64,000 nucleotides of DNA from Amycolatopsis sp. GM8 (GTDB lineage Bacteria; Actinomycetota; Actinomycetes; Mycobacteriales; Pseudonocardiaceae): contig NZ_JAJKFK010000001.1 in NCBI RefSeq assembly GCF_021653975.1, positions 186,001 to 250,000 of the forward strand, read 5' to 3'. Shown in pieces: positions 8,870 through 17,336 of the stretch (position 1 is its first letter; every line of letters begins with the position of its first letter). A program made the position numbers and the translations under genes. Below the pieces are notes generated by a model. That model worked only from the letters and a program-made list of their open reading frames with translations. It was not told where the DNA came from and did no database searches.

Positions 8870-9475
8870 TCATGCGCTGAGGGCCACGTCACCGCCTCCC
8901 ACGATCTGGTCGACGAACCCGTAGGCCAGCGCCTCCTCGGCATCGAACCAGCGGTCCCGGTCTGCGTCGGCGGTGATTCGTTCGACAGGCTGTCCGGTCA
9001 GTCGGGCGGTGATCTCCGCGATTCGGCGCTTCATCTTGCCGAAGACCTCGGCCTGGATGGCCATGTCGGTAGCTGGGCCGTGGATACCGGCCGAGGGCTG
9101 ATGCATGACGATGCGCGTGTTCGGTAGCAGAAAACGCTTTCCGGGTGTGCCCGAGGTGAGCAGGAACTGGCCCATCGACGCCACGAAACCGAGGCCGAAC
9201 GTGGACACGTCCGGTTTGATGAGGCACATGGTGTCGTAGACGGCCATGCCGGCGGTGACCGAGCCGCCCGGTGAGTTGATGTAGAACGTGATGTCTTTTT
9301 CCGGGTCGTCGGCCGCTAGCAGCAGGAGCTGCGCGGTGATCCGGTTGGCGACCTCGTCGGTGACCTCGGAGCCGAGGAACACGATGCGGTCGCGCAGAAG
9401 CTGTTCGTAAACGGAATCGGTGAACGTCAGGTCACTTCCCGGCGAACGCAGCTGGGGCAGCAAGTGGGCGGTCAT
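8870..9475 (-). CDS. clpP: ATP-dependent Clp protease proteolytic subunit (additional copy)
   Basis: A 201-residue ClpP with a complete Ser-His-Asp triad: Ser100 (FVASMGQF), His125 (RIVMHQPSAG) and Asp174 (ADRDRWF). The Clp tetradecamer degrades unfolded or tagged proteins with a ClpX or ClpC ATPase. Upstream residues in the same frame are arginine-rich and unlike the family, so the ATG at 9475 is chosen. The gene stands alone: no second clpP or clpX is adjacent, unlike the tandem clpP1P2 pair of actinobacteria. It is therefore probably one of the additional ClpP paralogues common in this group. Confidence 0.9.
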   Translation of the reverse strand: MTAHLLPQLRSPGSDLTFTDSVYEQLLRDRIVFLGSEVTDEVANRITAQLLLLAADDPEKDITFYINSPGGSVTAGMAVYDTMCLIKPDVSTFGLGFVASMGQFLLTSGTPGKRFLLPNTRIVMHQPSAGIHGPATDMAIQAEVFGKMKRRIAEITARLTGQPVERITADADRDRWFDAEEALAYGFVDQIVGGGDVALSA

Positions 9476-9589
9476 CTCGGGCGCCTCTCGTCGGTGGTCG
9501 GGACGCCACCGACGGTATTCGGGTCCGGAACCCGAAACGGGCACCGTTCGCTCTCAGCGTGCGGAGTTCGCTGGTGGCGATCACACGAG

Positions 9590-10657
9590 AATGCCGTCGA
9601 GAAGCCAACTGCCGACCGGCACTTCGAGTCGTCCGCGGAGGCCCGCAGCCCCGGGTTCAGCTCGACGGCCTCGCCCCAATCCGGGTCCGAGGTGCCGACC
9701 ACGGCGCAGTCCTGGACGGCGGGATGCCCTCAGAGCACCTGCTCGACCTCGCTCGGGTACACGTTGAACCCGCCGGAGATGATCAGGTCCTTCTTGCGGT
9801 CGGTGAGATGCAAGTACCCATCTTCGTCGAGGTGGCCGAGGTCGCCGGTGTGCGGCCGGCCGTTCCCGGCCACGTTCGTCGAGGATCCGGACCTCGATCA
9901 GCGGATAGGGGCGCCCGCACGAACCCAATCGCGAATCCGGGGCGATGTCCCCGCCGACGAGGTGTTCCTCTGGTCGCAGGTGGGCGATCACGGCGAACGC
10001 CTCGACCTGACCATAGCCTCCGGTGAGCACCGGTCCGAACACCCCACCGCGAGCGGTCGCGGGCAGCGAGAACAGGCCCGCGGTGTGCGTGATCGGTGCC
10101 GCGGCCAGGTTGACGATCGGCTCCTCGGCGCGGTAATTCAGGGCCATCATCATGTGCGCGACGGCGGCTGTGATGCCGCGGTGGTGAGCATGGCGCCTTT
10201 CGACGGGCCGATGGTCCCTCCGGCCGGGATGATCGCCACGACGTCATCGGGGTGGCGATCCGGGCACGGATCCGTGTCCGGATACCGGCCGGCCCACTCG
10301 ATCAGCGCGGAACTGTCCTGAGTGGAGTCGTCGAAGCAGACCCATACCTCGACCGCGGGCAGTTCCAGGCGACGTCCGCCGCGCACCGGCTGTCGAACAG
10401 CACTGCTGAGCAGCCGAAGCGGCGCATGAGGTTGCGGTTGTCCGCGAGCGGGTTCGCGGCGTTGAGCGGCACCCAGGTGTAACCGGCACGCCAGATGCCG
10501 AGGATGCTGATCAACGCCAGCGGGTGGTTCGGGGACAACACCGCGATCTTCGCGTCGTCCGCGAGCCCTGCGGCCCGCAGCGCATAGGCGATCCGGCACG
10601 ACAGGAACCCGGCCTCGTCATCCGCCAGCCACGATCGAAGAACTCAACGATCGACAT
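9590..10657 (-). pseudogene. Decayed AMP-dependent acyl-CoA synthetase/ligase
   Basis: Pieces of one adenylate-forming enzyme lie in order but in all three minus-strand frames. From the ATG at 10657 come SIVEFFDRGWR, then SPNHPLALISILGIWRAGYT and VPLNAANPLADNRNLM, then a degenerate P-loop IIPAGGTIGPSKGAMLTT, then APITHTAGLFSL, then [20 protein letters not shown], and finally GTSDPDWGEAV. Several frameshifts and at least one internal deletion separate them; an intact enzyme would be about 500 residues, against room here for about 355. The start lies three bases after the stop of the thiolase remnant, so the two were once an operon for acyl-CoA metabolism. Confidence 0.82.
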
Positions 10658-10660
10658 CGG

Positions 10661-10803
10661 TCACCGAGCCAGGACCATGATCACGGCGACCGCTTTCCTC
10701 GCCGTCCTGGAAACCGCCGCCGTTCTCCGCGAGGGCGATCCGCGCGCCGTCGACCTGCCGGGCACCCGCCTCGTCGCGCAACTGCTTTGGTCCGCTGTGG
10801 ACA
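10661..10803 (-). pseudogene. Thiolase/lipid-transfer-like acetyltransferase, C-terminal remnant
   Basis: The segment reads LRDEAGARQVDGARIALAEN followed by GGG, then after a frameshift AVAVIMVLAR and a stop at 10661. This resembles the C-terminal end of SCP-x-type thiolases, where a GARxGLxENGGG motif precedes a short hydrophobic strand. Nothing of the catalytic core remains. Its left neighbour is the ligase pseudogene, three bases away, and on the other side it is fused abruptly to a Ku-like fragment near 10,805, which marks a deletion junction. Confidence 0.6.
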
Positions 10804-11240
10804 CACAGCTCAGCTTTGGTCATCTTCGAGCGGCCTTTGACGCCATGCTCGCGGGCGATCCGTTCAAGATCCGTCTTGGAAATTCCCGACAGGTCTTTCC
10901 CGGCGTTCTTCCCGGCGCGTTCGGATGTCCCCGGCGATGGCGTTCCACACTGCGCGACAACGCATCCATCAGGTCTTCACCACGCCGGGCAGCCTCGGCA
11001 GGGCTTGCCCCGGTTCCGGGCGACCGCGACCTTCTCCAACTCGGCCAGCGCGTCGCGCAGCAGCACGTATGCGCGATCGGATTTCTCGTCGTCCGGACCG
11101 AGCCAATAGGACCGGTCGAACAAGACCGGATCGACCTCCCTCAGCTCAGCGAAGAACTCGGCATCCATCGTTTTCGATAGTCCGGGCGCGACGTCGTCGA
11201 TATCGGATACGGTCGCCCGTTCCTCGCTGCAGCTGGCCAT
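10804..11240 (-). pseudogene. Truncated Ku-like gene (non-homologous end-joining protein)
   Basis: The 5' part has a good ribosome-binding site (AGGAGG) and ATG at 11240 and reads DAEFFAELREVDPVLFDRSY then WLGPDDEKSDRAYVLLRDAL, close to the central region of bacterial Ku. After VAVAR the frame departs from the family and stops. A second fragment in another frame, GKDLSGISKTDLERIAREHG then VKGRSKMTKAEL, resembles the short SAP/Rho_N-like tail of many actinobacterial Ku proteins. The N-terminal beta-barrel and most of the core are missing, so the protein cannot encircle DNA. The family call rests on recognised motifs only. Confidence 0.62.
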
Positions 11241-11373
11241 GATGACCTCCTGCTTTCGGGATTACCAGAGTGTCAGATTGCCAAACATCGACCCGTGACC
11301 GCTGACGTGTTTGACCGGGACGCGATCGGGTAGGGCTAGAGAGTCAGATTCCCAGCAACGAAGGAGAATTCTC

Positions 11374-11610
11374 ATGGCTGACAACACGAGCGGACCTGCC
11401 GAGGGCGTCAAGGGCGTGGTCGAGGGCGTGAAGGGAAAGGCCAAGGAAGTAGCCGGCGCCGCCGCCGGGAACGACTCGCTGCGGCGGGAAGGCAAAGCAC
11501 AGAAGGACAAGGCCGAGTCGCAGCGTGAGGTCGCCAAGAAGGAAGCAGCCGCGGACAAGGCCCGCGCAGCGGCAAAGGCGGACGAAGCCCGGCAGCAAGC
11601 CGAACAGTGA
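11374..11610 (+). CDS. CsbD-like small stress protein
   Basis: A 78-residue, highly charged Ala/Lys/Glu-rich protein with the CsbD-type pattern EGVKGKAKEVAGAAAGNDSL near its middle and a long helical C-terminus (KDKAESQREVAKKEAAADKA). Family members accumulate under general stress, and their biochemical role is not established. The ATG at 11374 follows AAGGAG at 11361-11366. It lies close to the gas-vesicle operon and just before a small membrane protein gene, a layout that suggests a shared stress or osmotic response, though no common promoter is evident. Confidence 0.8.
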   Translation: MADNTSGPAEGVKGVVEGVKGKAKEVAGAAAGNDSLRREGKAQKDKAESQREVAKKEAAADKARAAAKADEARQQAEQ

Positions 11611-11678
11611 CGAGCGAACCGCCGCCGTCGGTCGAACCACGGCGGCGGTAGCCGACCCAGGGTAGGAGAGGAGCCATT

Positions 11679-12176
11679 GTGGACACCAACGCATATGTGA
11701 CCTTCCTGCTGGTAGGAATCGCGCTGGTCCTGATCGACGGCCAGATCATCTACCACAGCGGAAAGCGCTATCTGCGGAACATGGACGGCGAGGACTCACA
11801 AGCCCGTTCTTCGATGACCCAGTTGATCACGGTCTTGTTCCACCTCGTCGTCTTAGGTGTATTGGCGCTGATCTCGACCATCGGCTTCCCAGGTGGCAGC
11901 TCCTTGCCTTCCGTCGTCGGGCGGGTCGGTGTGATGCTGCTCGTACTGGCGCTGGCCCATGCGATCACGTTGAGCGTGCTGGCCAGAATGCGCGAAGAGC
12001 AGGTGGTCGAGGAGATGCACACCGAACCCCGCACCCGGGGGCACCTCGACAGTCGGCTGGACGCGCCGGTCGTAACACCCGCGCCGGGCCAGCCGGGGCG
12101 ACACCCACAAGTAAGCCCCAGCCTGGAAGCGGACCCCTACTCGGCAAACCAGAACGGCGGGAGCCGCAACTATTGA
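11679..12176 (+). CDS. Small membrane protein of unknown function
   Basis: A 165-residue protein with three predicted membrane segments: residues 6-26, about 50-70 and about 80-100. A hydrophilic C-terminal tail rich in Pro, Arg and Ser follows. The start is a GTG at 11679 preceded by AGGAGAGGAG at 11663-11672. It follows the CsbD-like gene by 68 bp on the same strand and ends convergently with the endonuclease-like gene. No enzymatic motif is visible and I do not recognise a named family. Confidence 0.75.
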   Translation: MDTNAYVTFLLVGIALVLIDGQIIYHSGKRYLRNMDGEDSQARSSMTQLITVLFHLVVLGVLALISTIGFPGGSSLPSVVGRVGVMLLVLALAHAITLSVLARMREEQVVEEMHTEPRTRGHLDSRLDAPVVTPAPGQPGRHPQVSPSLEADPYSANQNGGSRNY

Positions 12177-12301
12177 GCCAGCTGCACGACGCGGCCGCCG
12201 GCGTTCGGCAGGTCCGCGGGTGTGATCGCGGCGTGCTGCCGAGACGTTGTGGGCGAACTGACCAGCTGCGGCGAACACACGATCACCGCCCGCTGAACTC
12301 C

Positions 12302-12946
12302 TCAGCCGCTGATCTCGCCTGCCAGCGACCGATCGAGCGCGACCCGCACCAGCGCCGCCGCGAGCGAGGCCAAGTCCTCTTCGGCGACAAGCCCTGCGAG
12401 CTCGGTGGTGTCGGTCGGCAGACTTACGCGCTGCGCACCGCTGAGGGCTTTCTTGTCCAGATAGGGCCGCAGCTCGGGCCACACGAGTTGCGCTTCGCGG
12501 CAGAAGATGTCGCCACCGACGGGTCCGACGCGGGAGAACGCGCGCAGTCTCTTCGTGATCTCACGCGGATCTCGCCCGGCATCATGGCGCAGTTTCCGCA
12601 GATCGCCGGAATGTCGCTCCAGCAGCGTCTCCGCGCTCTGCCCGAGCGCGGTCGCCGTCTGCTCGTCGTACCGTTTGTAATGCGCCCTGCCCAGAGCGTC
12701 AACCCGCTGCTGCCACGCCGTTTCGGCCATGGCGCGCGGCGTGGTGAGCTTGGCGCGGGCCAGCTCTTTCGCGGCGTCCACCGCGATGCCGGCGCTGATG
12801 CGCGTTGACAGCAGCGTGGAAAGCACGAGCAGCCGATACAGCGGGGCCGGTTTGTCGGCGAGCCTGATACCGGCTTCCGCCGCATACGTCTGACCCGCGC
12901 GATTCAGCAGGCGCCGCACAGTGGTCTTGTTCTGGCGCTCAGTCAT
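12302..12946 (-). CDS. HhH-type endonuclease/base-excision-repair-like protein
   Basis: A 214-residue mostly helical protein. Its order of elements (LLVLSTLLSTRISAGIAVDA, then a helix ending SGDLRKLRHDAGRD, then ITKRLRAFSRVGPVGGDIFC) resembles the helix-hairpin-helix fold of endonuclease III-like glycosylases. The hairpin would be FSRVGPVGGDIF. The usual catalytic Lys/Asp pair and the four-cysteine iron-sulfur loop are not seen, so activity is uncertain. The ATG at 12946 fits the family better than the in-frame start at 13042, whose extra residues look non-coding. It lies 115 bp downstream of gvpK on the same strand and may be read through from the gas-vesicle operon. Confidence 0.6.
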   Translation of the reverse strand: MTERQNKTTVRRLLNRAGQTYAAEAGIRLADKPAPLYRLLVLSTLLSTRISAGIAVDAAKELARAKLTTPRAMAETAWQQRVDALGRAHYKRYDEQTATALGQSAETLLERHSGDLRKLRHDAGRDPREITKRLRAFSRVGPVGGDIFCREAQLVWPELRPYLDKKALSGAQRVSLPTDTTELAGLVAEEDLASLAAALVRVALDRSLAGEISG

Positions 12947-13061
12947 TTCACCGGCTACCCCGTTTCGTTCCACCGCACACGGGAACTCACTGGCCATCCG
13001 GGTGAACGGTGAGGTGATCGCCGCCCCGAGCGGCGAGATCACCCCGGGTTGATCGTCGGGG

Positions 13062-13376
13062 TCACTCGTCTCTGTCGGCGCGCGGCAAACCCTCGTCCGA
13101 AAGCAACGGGCCGAGCGGCCCGAGGTCGATGTTGAGTTCTTCCGGACCTATACCGAAATCGTCGCACAGTCGCGACATCCGGTCCTCCAGGAGCATGAGC
13201 GTGCGGCCGATGGTTTCGATCTTTTCCTCGTCGAGGTCGCCCCGGTCCACCCTGCGCAGCGCTTGCCTTTCCATGAGTTGCCGCAACAGTTCCACGACGG
13301 TGAGCACCAGGGTCGCCAGCCCGCGTTCGGCGTTCTCGGGGTCGGCATTGACGCGGTTGCGCTCCGGCTCAGTCAT
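13062..13376 (-). CDS. gvpK: Gas vesicle protein GvpK
   Basis: A 104-residue protein matching GvpK: an N-terminal helix GLATLVLTVVELLRQLMERQ, then ALRRVDRGDLDEEKIETIG and a final MSRLCDDFGIGPEELNIDLG before the acidic tail. GvpK is a minor protein needed for assembly of gas vesicles, hollow protein-walled organelles. It is the last recognisable gvp gene of the operon and overlaps gvpS by 8 bp. Confidence 0.92.
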   Translation of the reverse strand: MTEPERNRVNADPENAERGLATLVLTVVELLRQLMERQALRRVDRGDLDEEKIETIGRTLMLLEDRMSRLCDDFGIGPEELNIDLGPLGPLLSDEGLPRADRDE

Positions 13377-13560
13377 CCGGGGCCTGCAACGCGGTGATCG
13401 AGGTCAGCAGGGTGCGCAGCGACACATGCACGAGATCGACATCGGCGATGGACAAGGTCAGCTCACCGCTCACCACAACGCCACCGGCGAGGACACGGTC
13501 GAGGAGATCGACGAGCGCGATCGGCTGTTGCACCGGCTGCGCGGGTACCGGTTGTGTCAT
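13369..13560 (-). CDS. gvpS: Gas vesicle protein GvpS (GvpA/J family, short)
   Basis: A 63-residue member of the GvpA/J superfamily. It keeps the core signature IALVDLLDRVLAGGVVVSGE followed by LTLSIADVDLVHVSLRTLL, the helix-strand-strand-helix unit of the vesicle wall. Its position between gvpL and gvpK is that of gvpS in actinomycete clusters. The ATG at 13560 is used because the in-frame start further upstream adds residues unlike the family and lies inside gvpL. It overlaps gvpL by four bases. Confidence 0.85.
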   Translation of the reverse strand: MTQPVPAQPVQQPIALVDLLDRVLAGGVVVSGELTLSIADVDLVHVSLRTLLTSITALQAPDD

Positions 13561-14327
13561 CGTTGCTCCAGGGACGAGAAGGAATAGGGCGGCCAGGGAC
13601 CGGTCAAGTGCACGCTGATCGTGTCGTGTTCGCCGTCGCACGCCGCGACGGCTTGGGCGAACGACGCCGCGTGGTCGTCGTCGATCAGGTAGGCCGCATT
13701 GAGGATCATCCGTCCGGCGTTCCCGGCCAGTACCTGGCTCTGCGGCGGATGTAACCGCGACCCGGCGGCGAGCGTGGCAAGTGTCCGGTGGACCCTGTCG
13801 GCCTGCTCGGCGGCGCCACGGTCATGCCGTTCCCGCTGGGTCAGGGCCGCTCGCCGTCGGGCCAGATAGGCGGTGCCGGCTCCGTGCTCGGAGGATTTCC
13901 CAGCAGTGGGCCGGCTTTCCGCCACCGGCGTGACGAAAACCTTGACTCCCCACTCGGCCCGGCCGGCCACGTGATCGAGTACCTGGGCGAACTCGGTCGC
14001 CCGGTCCGTCAGAACCGTCCGCACCCGATCGTCGTCGCCGTAGACCGTCGCGAGACGAACCGGTACCGCGGGTCCAGCCGCGACGACCGCGCCGATCACG
14101 GCGTCATGTGCTCTCGCGACCGCGGCCAGCCAGTCCAGATCCTCGAAGTTCCGGTGCAGCGCTTCTTCACCGAAAGCAGGTAGCGGCACATCGCCGACGA
14201 CGGCGACCAGTCCGCCCGCTTCGACGGTGCGCGGTGTTTCGGACGCGACGCCCGACCGGTCGCCGAGCGCGGCCGGATTCGCCTTCCGGGTCACGGCATA
14301 CAGCCAAATCCCCTGGCGCTCAGCCAC
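13557..14327 (-). CDS. gvpL: Gas vesicle protein GvpL/GvpF family (GvpL position)
   Basis: A 256-residue member of the GvpF/L family, opening with the typical IWLYAVTRK strand and carrying the AVPVRLATVYGDDDRVRTVL segment, then WGVKVFVTP at the start of the second domain. GvpF/L proteins bind GvpA and help nucleate or grow the vesicle shell. It overlaps gvpS by four bases downstream and gvpJ by eight bases upstream. It is the second F/L paralogue of the operon, the other being at 15266-16030. Confidence 0.9.
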   Translation of the reverse strand: MAERQGIWLYAVTRKANPAALGDRSGVASETPRTVEAGGLVAVVGDVPLPAFGEEALHRNFEDLDWLAAVARAHDAVIGAVVAAGPAVPVRLATVYGDDDRVRTVLTDRATEFAQVLDHVAGRAEWGVKVFVTPVAESRPTAGKSSEHGAGTAYLARRRAALTQRERHDRGAAEQADRVHRTLATLAAGSRLHPPQSQVLAGNAGRMILNAAYLIDDDHAASFAQAVAACDGEHDTISVHLTGPWPPYSFSSLEQR

Positions 14328-14676
14328 TCCGCCCCTCCTCGATGGCCTTCGGATCCCGCGTCGATTCGAGTTCGGCGATCCGGGCGCGTAGCTCGCGGTT
14401 CTCCTTCTCGAGCTCCCCGCCGTCCCCGGTCAGCCATGGATCGCTTTCCCACCAATTGATTCCGACCTCCCTTGCGGTTTCGAGCGACGCGATGACGAGC
14501 CGGAGCTTGATCGTCAGCAGCTCGATGTCGAGCAAGTTGACACGGATGTCCCCGGCGATCACCAACCCCTTGTCCAGCACCCGTTCGAGAATGTCGCCGA
14601 GATTGGCGGGCTGGTGGTCACCCTGGCCAAGTCCGCTCGGCGAGGCCGAACTGGGCACGGGCTGCTGGGAAGCCAT
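14320..14676 (-). CDS. gvpJ: Gas vesicle structural-type protein GvpJ
   Basis: A 118-residue GvpA/J-family protein. The wall-protein core spans about residues 24-70 (LGDILERVLDKGLVIAGDIR then VNLLDIELLTIKLRLVIASL), followed by an E/R-rich helix, ELEKENRELRARIAELES. The coiled-coil tail distinguishes GvpJ-type minor proteins from GvpA. It may cap or nucleate the conical ends of the vesicle. It lies between gvpO and gvpL. Confidence 0.88.
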   Translation of the reverse strand: MASQQPVPSSASPSGLGQGDHQPANLGDILERVLDKGLVIAGDIRVNLLDIELLTIKLRLVIASLETAREVGINWWESDPWLTGDGGELEKENRELRARIAELESTRDPKAIEEGRSG

Positions 14677-14677
14677 C

Positions 14678-15007
14678 TCAACGCGCTCCGTTCACGAGGT
14701 CGGTGCGGCCCCTCGGGTACCGTTTCGTGCGACGGTACGCGAGCAGGTCGCCGCCGAGATCGAGCTCGATCTCGTACAGTGCGAGCAGGTCCGACGACGA
14801 CGGAATCCGGCGTTCCTCCAGCACTTCCACCTCGACGAGCCAGCCATCGTCAACCGGCTCGACCGAAGTGACGGCGGCCGGGTTGCTCGTGATCAGCTCG
14901 CCGATGTGGTGCAACGCCGTCGATGCCGCTGTGGACGCCGACATCGTTTCGCCTTCGCTGCCGCCACCCCGGGACTGGTCCTCGTCACGTGCCTTCGCCG
15001 CGGCCAT
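14678..15007 (-). CDS. gvpO: Gas vesicle protein GvpO
   Basis: A 109-residue GvpO-family protein. A low-complexity polar N-terminus (residues 1-25) precedes the conserved domain with VTSVEPVDDGWLVEVEVLEE, RIPSSSDLLALYEIELDLGG and YRRTKRYPRG. GvpO is an accessory protein of gas-vesicle formation. The ATG at 15007 follows GAGGTGACGAAAG. It lies between gvpG and gvpJ. Confidence 0.92.
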   Translation of the reverse strand: MAAAKARDEDQSRGGGSEGETMSASTAASTALHHIGELITSNPAAVTSVEPVDDGWLVEVEVLEERRIPSSSDLLALYEIELDLGGDLLAYRRTKRYPRGRTDLVNGAR

Positions 15008-15013
15008 CTTTCG

Positions 15014-15262
15014 TCACCTCGTTTCCTCGTCCGGCCGGCCCGGCGCGGTCATCCGGTCCAGCACCTGTTGCTGTGCTTCGGCTTCCGTGTCAGCCGAGAT
15101 TTCACCGGCCTCGCGTGCCTCCTCGACCGCTTCCAGGTCGCGGCGCGCGGACGCGGGATTGTTCAGCTCGTCGTTCACCCGCCGCTGGATGAGCTCCCCG
15201 AGCGACAACACGCCGCGTACGGGTGCGAGCGGAAAGCCGAGGATCGAGCCAAGGATGCCCAT
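15014..15262 (-). CDS. gvpG: Gas vesicle protein GvpG
   Basis: An 82-residue GvpG: the hydrophobic start GILGSILGFPLAPVRGVLSL, then an amphipathic helix (RVNDELNNPASARRDLEAVE) and an acidic C-terminus. GvpG is a small assembly factor usually encoded next to GvpF, as here. The ATG at 15262 follows GGGGGAG and lies a few bases beyond the gvpF stop. Confidence 0.92.
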   Translation of the reverse strand: MGILGSILGFPLAPVRGVLSLGELIQRRVNDELNNPASARRDLEAVEEAREAGEISADTEAEAQQQVLDRMTAPGRPDEETR

Positions 15263-15265
15263 CTG

Positions 15266-16030
15266 CTACTCCCCCGGCCGCTCAGTGATGACGAAGTCGT
15301 AGGCCGCGAGTGGCCCCAGCAGCCGCACGGTGACCCGGCCTTCCCATTCGCGGGCGAGTTCCCCGACCGCTTCTTCGATACCGCTTTGCTGGGCGAGGTC
15401 GGCCAGGCATGCCAGCTGCACCGCGTCCTCTTCGTGCGTGGGTTCCCGGACGCTGAGCTGCACCTCGAAGGGCGCCAGCGCGTCGGTCACCTTCTTGGTG
15501 TCATTTTCGCGCTTCGCCGCGACGGCGTTGTTGATCTTCTCACCCAGCGCGATCCGCTCATTGCGCGTGGCATCCTCCGGCTTGCCCCGGATCGCTTCGC
15601 GCAGCCCGGCCAGTTCCTGGTTCTCACCGAGGATCTCATCCAGGATCGCCTGTTCGACATATCGACCTCTGATGACGTACTCCGCCTTGCCATCCAACTG
15701 GTCGAGCGCCGCGCGGAAATCGTCCTGGTTGGCCTCGAGCAGTTCCTCGGCGACAGCGTCTTCGCTGCCGACCACCGCGCCGAACCGCAGCGGCAGCACC
15801 GGGACCTCCGCGGCCGCGGCGTCGAGCAGGGCCGCGTGCGCGGTCAGATCCTCGGGCCGGCCCAGCGGCTTGTCGTGGGGGATTTCGCTGACGAGCGCGG
15901 CAAGTTCACCCTGGCGCACGGTCGTGACGCGAGCCGGCGGATCACCGACGCCCCGGGATTCCGGGTCGGTCTCGATGTCGGCGGGCGCGATCCCGTACAC
16001 ATAGAAGACGGTTTCGGCTGTATCAGACAC
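15266..16030 (-). CDS. gvpF: Gas vesicle protein GvpF
   Basis: A 254-residue GvpF/L-family protein. Residues 8-15 form the opening strand (VFYVYGIA), about 85-105 hold VPVLPLRFGAVVGSEDAVAE, and a charged helical linker (ERIALGEKINNAVAAKREND) leads to the C-terminal ferredoxin-like half. GvpF is a minor shell-binding protein on the gas-facing or nucleation side. Its place immediately after gvpA matches other actinomycete operons. Two bases separate it from gvpA. Confidence 0.92.
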   Translation of the reverse strand: MSDTAETVFYVYGIAPADIETDPESRGVGDPPARVTTVRQGELAALVSEIPHDKPLGRPEDLTAHAALLDAAAAEVPVLPLRFGAVVGSEDAVAEELLEANQDDFRAALDQLDGKAEYVIRGRYVEQAILDEILGENQELAGLREAIRGKPEDATRNERIALGEKINNAVAAKRENDTKKVTDALAPFEVQLSVREPTHEEDAVQLACLADLAQQSGIEEAVGELAREWEGRVTVRLLGPLAAYDFVITERPGE

Positions 16031-16032
16031 TT

Positions 16033-16428
16033 TCAGTCGCCGCCCTTCCGTCCTTGCCCGGACCGTTCGTGCTCGTCCTCACCGAGGATGTCGCGGAGTT
16101 TGTCGCCGGCCGCTTCGAGCGCTCCCTTCGTTTTCGCCTTGGACCCGCCCTCGTTCATGTCCTCGATCAGATCGGGCAGGCCCTTCTGGCCGGTGTCGGA
16201 GATGTCCAGCCGGTTCACCGCTTCGGCGAACCGCAGGTAGGTGTCCACACTGGCGACGATGACGCGCGCGTCGATGGTCAGCAGCTCGATTCCGACCAGT
16301 GACACGCGGACGTAGGCGTCAATGACAAGCCCCTTGTCCAGGATCGTGTCGATCACGTCGGCCAAGCTGCTCGAACTCGGGCCGGTCCCGCCGCCGCCCC
16401 CGCCGGAGGGCTGTATTGCAGTCGTCAT
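16033..16428 (-). CDS. gvpA: Major gas vesicle structural protein GvpA
   Basis: A 131-residue GvpA. The wall-forming core lies at about residues 20-72: [20 protein letters not shown], then [20 protein letters not shown] and [12 protein letters not shown] Gly-rich N-terminal tail and a charged C-terminal tail (about 55 residues) flank it, which makes it longer than cyanobacterial GvpA, as is common in actinomycetes. Repeats of this protein form the ribbed wall of the gas vesicle. Its ATG overlaps the stop of the SRPBCC gene (ATGA). Confidence 0.94.
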   Translation of the reverse strand: MTTAIQPSGGGGGGTGPSSSSLADVIDTILDKGLVIDAYVRVSLVGIELLTIDARVIVASVDTYLRFAEAVNRLDISDTGQKGLPDLIEDMNEGGSKAKTKGALEAAGDKLRDILGEDEHERSGQGRKGGD

Positions 16429-17336
16429 CGCCGCCTTCCTCCTCGCGCACGGCCGGGGGCCTGCTCTTCCTCTTCTTCGTCCTCTTCCTGTTCTTCCGGT
16501 TCTTCTTCGGCTTCGCCGTCTTCGGCCTCGACCACTTCGCCGTCACGGATCTCGCCTCGCCAGCCCTCGATCTCGTCGGGCCGCAGCAGCGTTTCGGTCA
16601 TCACGTAGCGGCGGAAATGCTTCAGCTCGAGCCGGACCCGCCTGCCCTGGGCACGCCAGAGGTTTCCGGTGTGCTCGAACAAACCCTGCGGGTGATACGC
16701 GAGTACGAGCACGATCCTCGTCAGGTCCGGTGCGATTTCGTGGAATGTAACGGCCCCGTCGACGTGTCCTTTTTGGCCTTCGGACCGCCAGATGATCCGC
16801 TCACCGGGTACCTGTTCCAGGATCGTCGCCTTCCAGCTCCGATGCGACCACAGGACCTGCGCCCTCCACTGGAGCGTCTCGTCGCTGACCTGGTCGACGT
16901 TCTCGACCTTCTTCATGAACCGCGGGAACTCCGTGAACCGGGTCCATTGGTCGTACACGAGATCGACGGGGGCACCGACGTCGATTTCCTCAATGATGTT
17001 GGTGACCTTGAGCTTGTCGCCGCCACCACCACCGCCGCCGGGTAGCGCGTCCTTGACCTGCGCCATCAAGCCCGACAGCCCGCCCTTGACAGCCCCCAGC
17101 GCGGCTTTGCCTTTCACACCGGGCTTCGCACCGGTTATCGCTTCCATCAGGCCACCGCCACCGCCCTCGGCGTAGTCGGTGAGACGGCCGGACGTCGCGG
17201 TAACCTTTTTCGCCATCGACGTCGCCGCCCGCGTGGCGACGGTTTGCGCGAGGCCACGCAGAGCGTCGGTCAGTTCGTTGGATCCGGCGGCCTTGTCCTT
17301 GACTTTGCTCAGCTGCTTTGCGGCCATCGCCCTCAC
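16425..17336 (-). CDS. SRPBCC-fold (polyketide cyclase/START-like) protein of the gas-vesicle operon
   Basis: About 300 residues in three parts. The N-terminal 110 residues are helical with Gly runs. Residues about 110-250 form an SRPBCC domain ([20 protein letters not shown], then [20 protein letters not shown] and [16 protein letters not shown]). The tail is extremely acidic ([15 protein letters not shown]) and ends Arg-rich. SRPBCC proteins bind hydrophobic ligands; here the role may be to chaperone GvpA, whose gene it overlaps by four bases, but that is inference. A GTG at 17336 overlapping the upstream stop is used; an ATG at 17327 is also possible. Confidence 0.82.
   Translation of the reverse strand: MRAMAAKQLSKVKDKAAGSNELTDALRGLAQTVATRAATSMAKKVTATSGRLTDYAEGGGGGLMEAITGAKPGVKGKAALGAVKGGLSGLMAQVKDALPGGGGGGGDKLKVTNIIEEIDVGAPVDLVYDQWTRFTEFPRFMKKVENVDQVSDETLQWRAQVLWSHRSWKATILEQVPGERIIWRSEGQKGHVDGAVTFHEIAPDLTRIVLVLAYHPQGLFEHTGNLWRAQGRRVRLELKHFRRYVMTETLLRPDEIEGWRGEIRDGEVVEAEDGEAEEEPEEQEEDEEEEEQAPGRARGGRRR

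Noticed and set aside
14108..16240. A 710-codon plus-strand frame opposite the gas-vesicle genes
   Set aside because: It is antisense to five well-recognised gvp genes; long antisense frames are expected in high-GC DNA.
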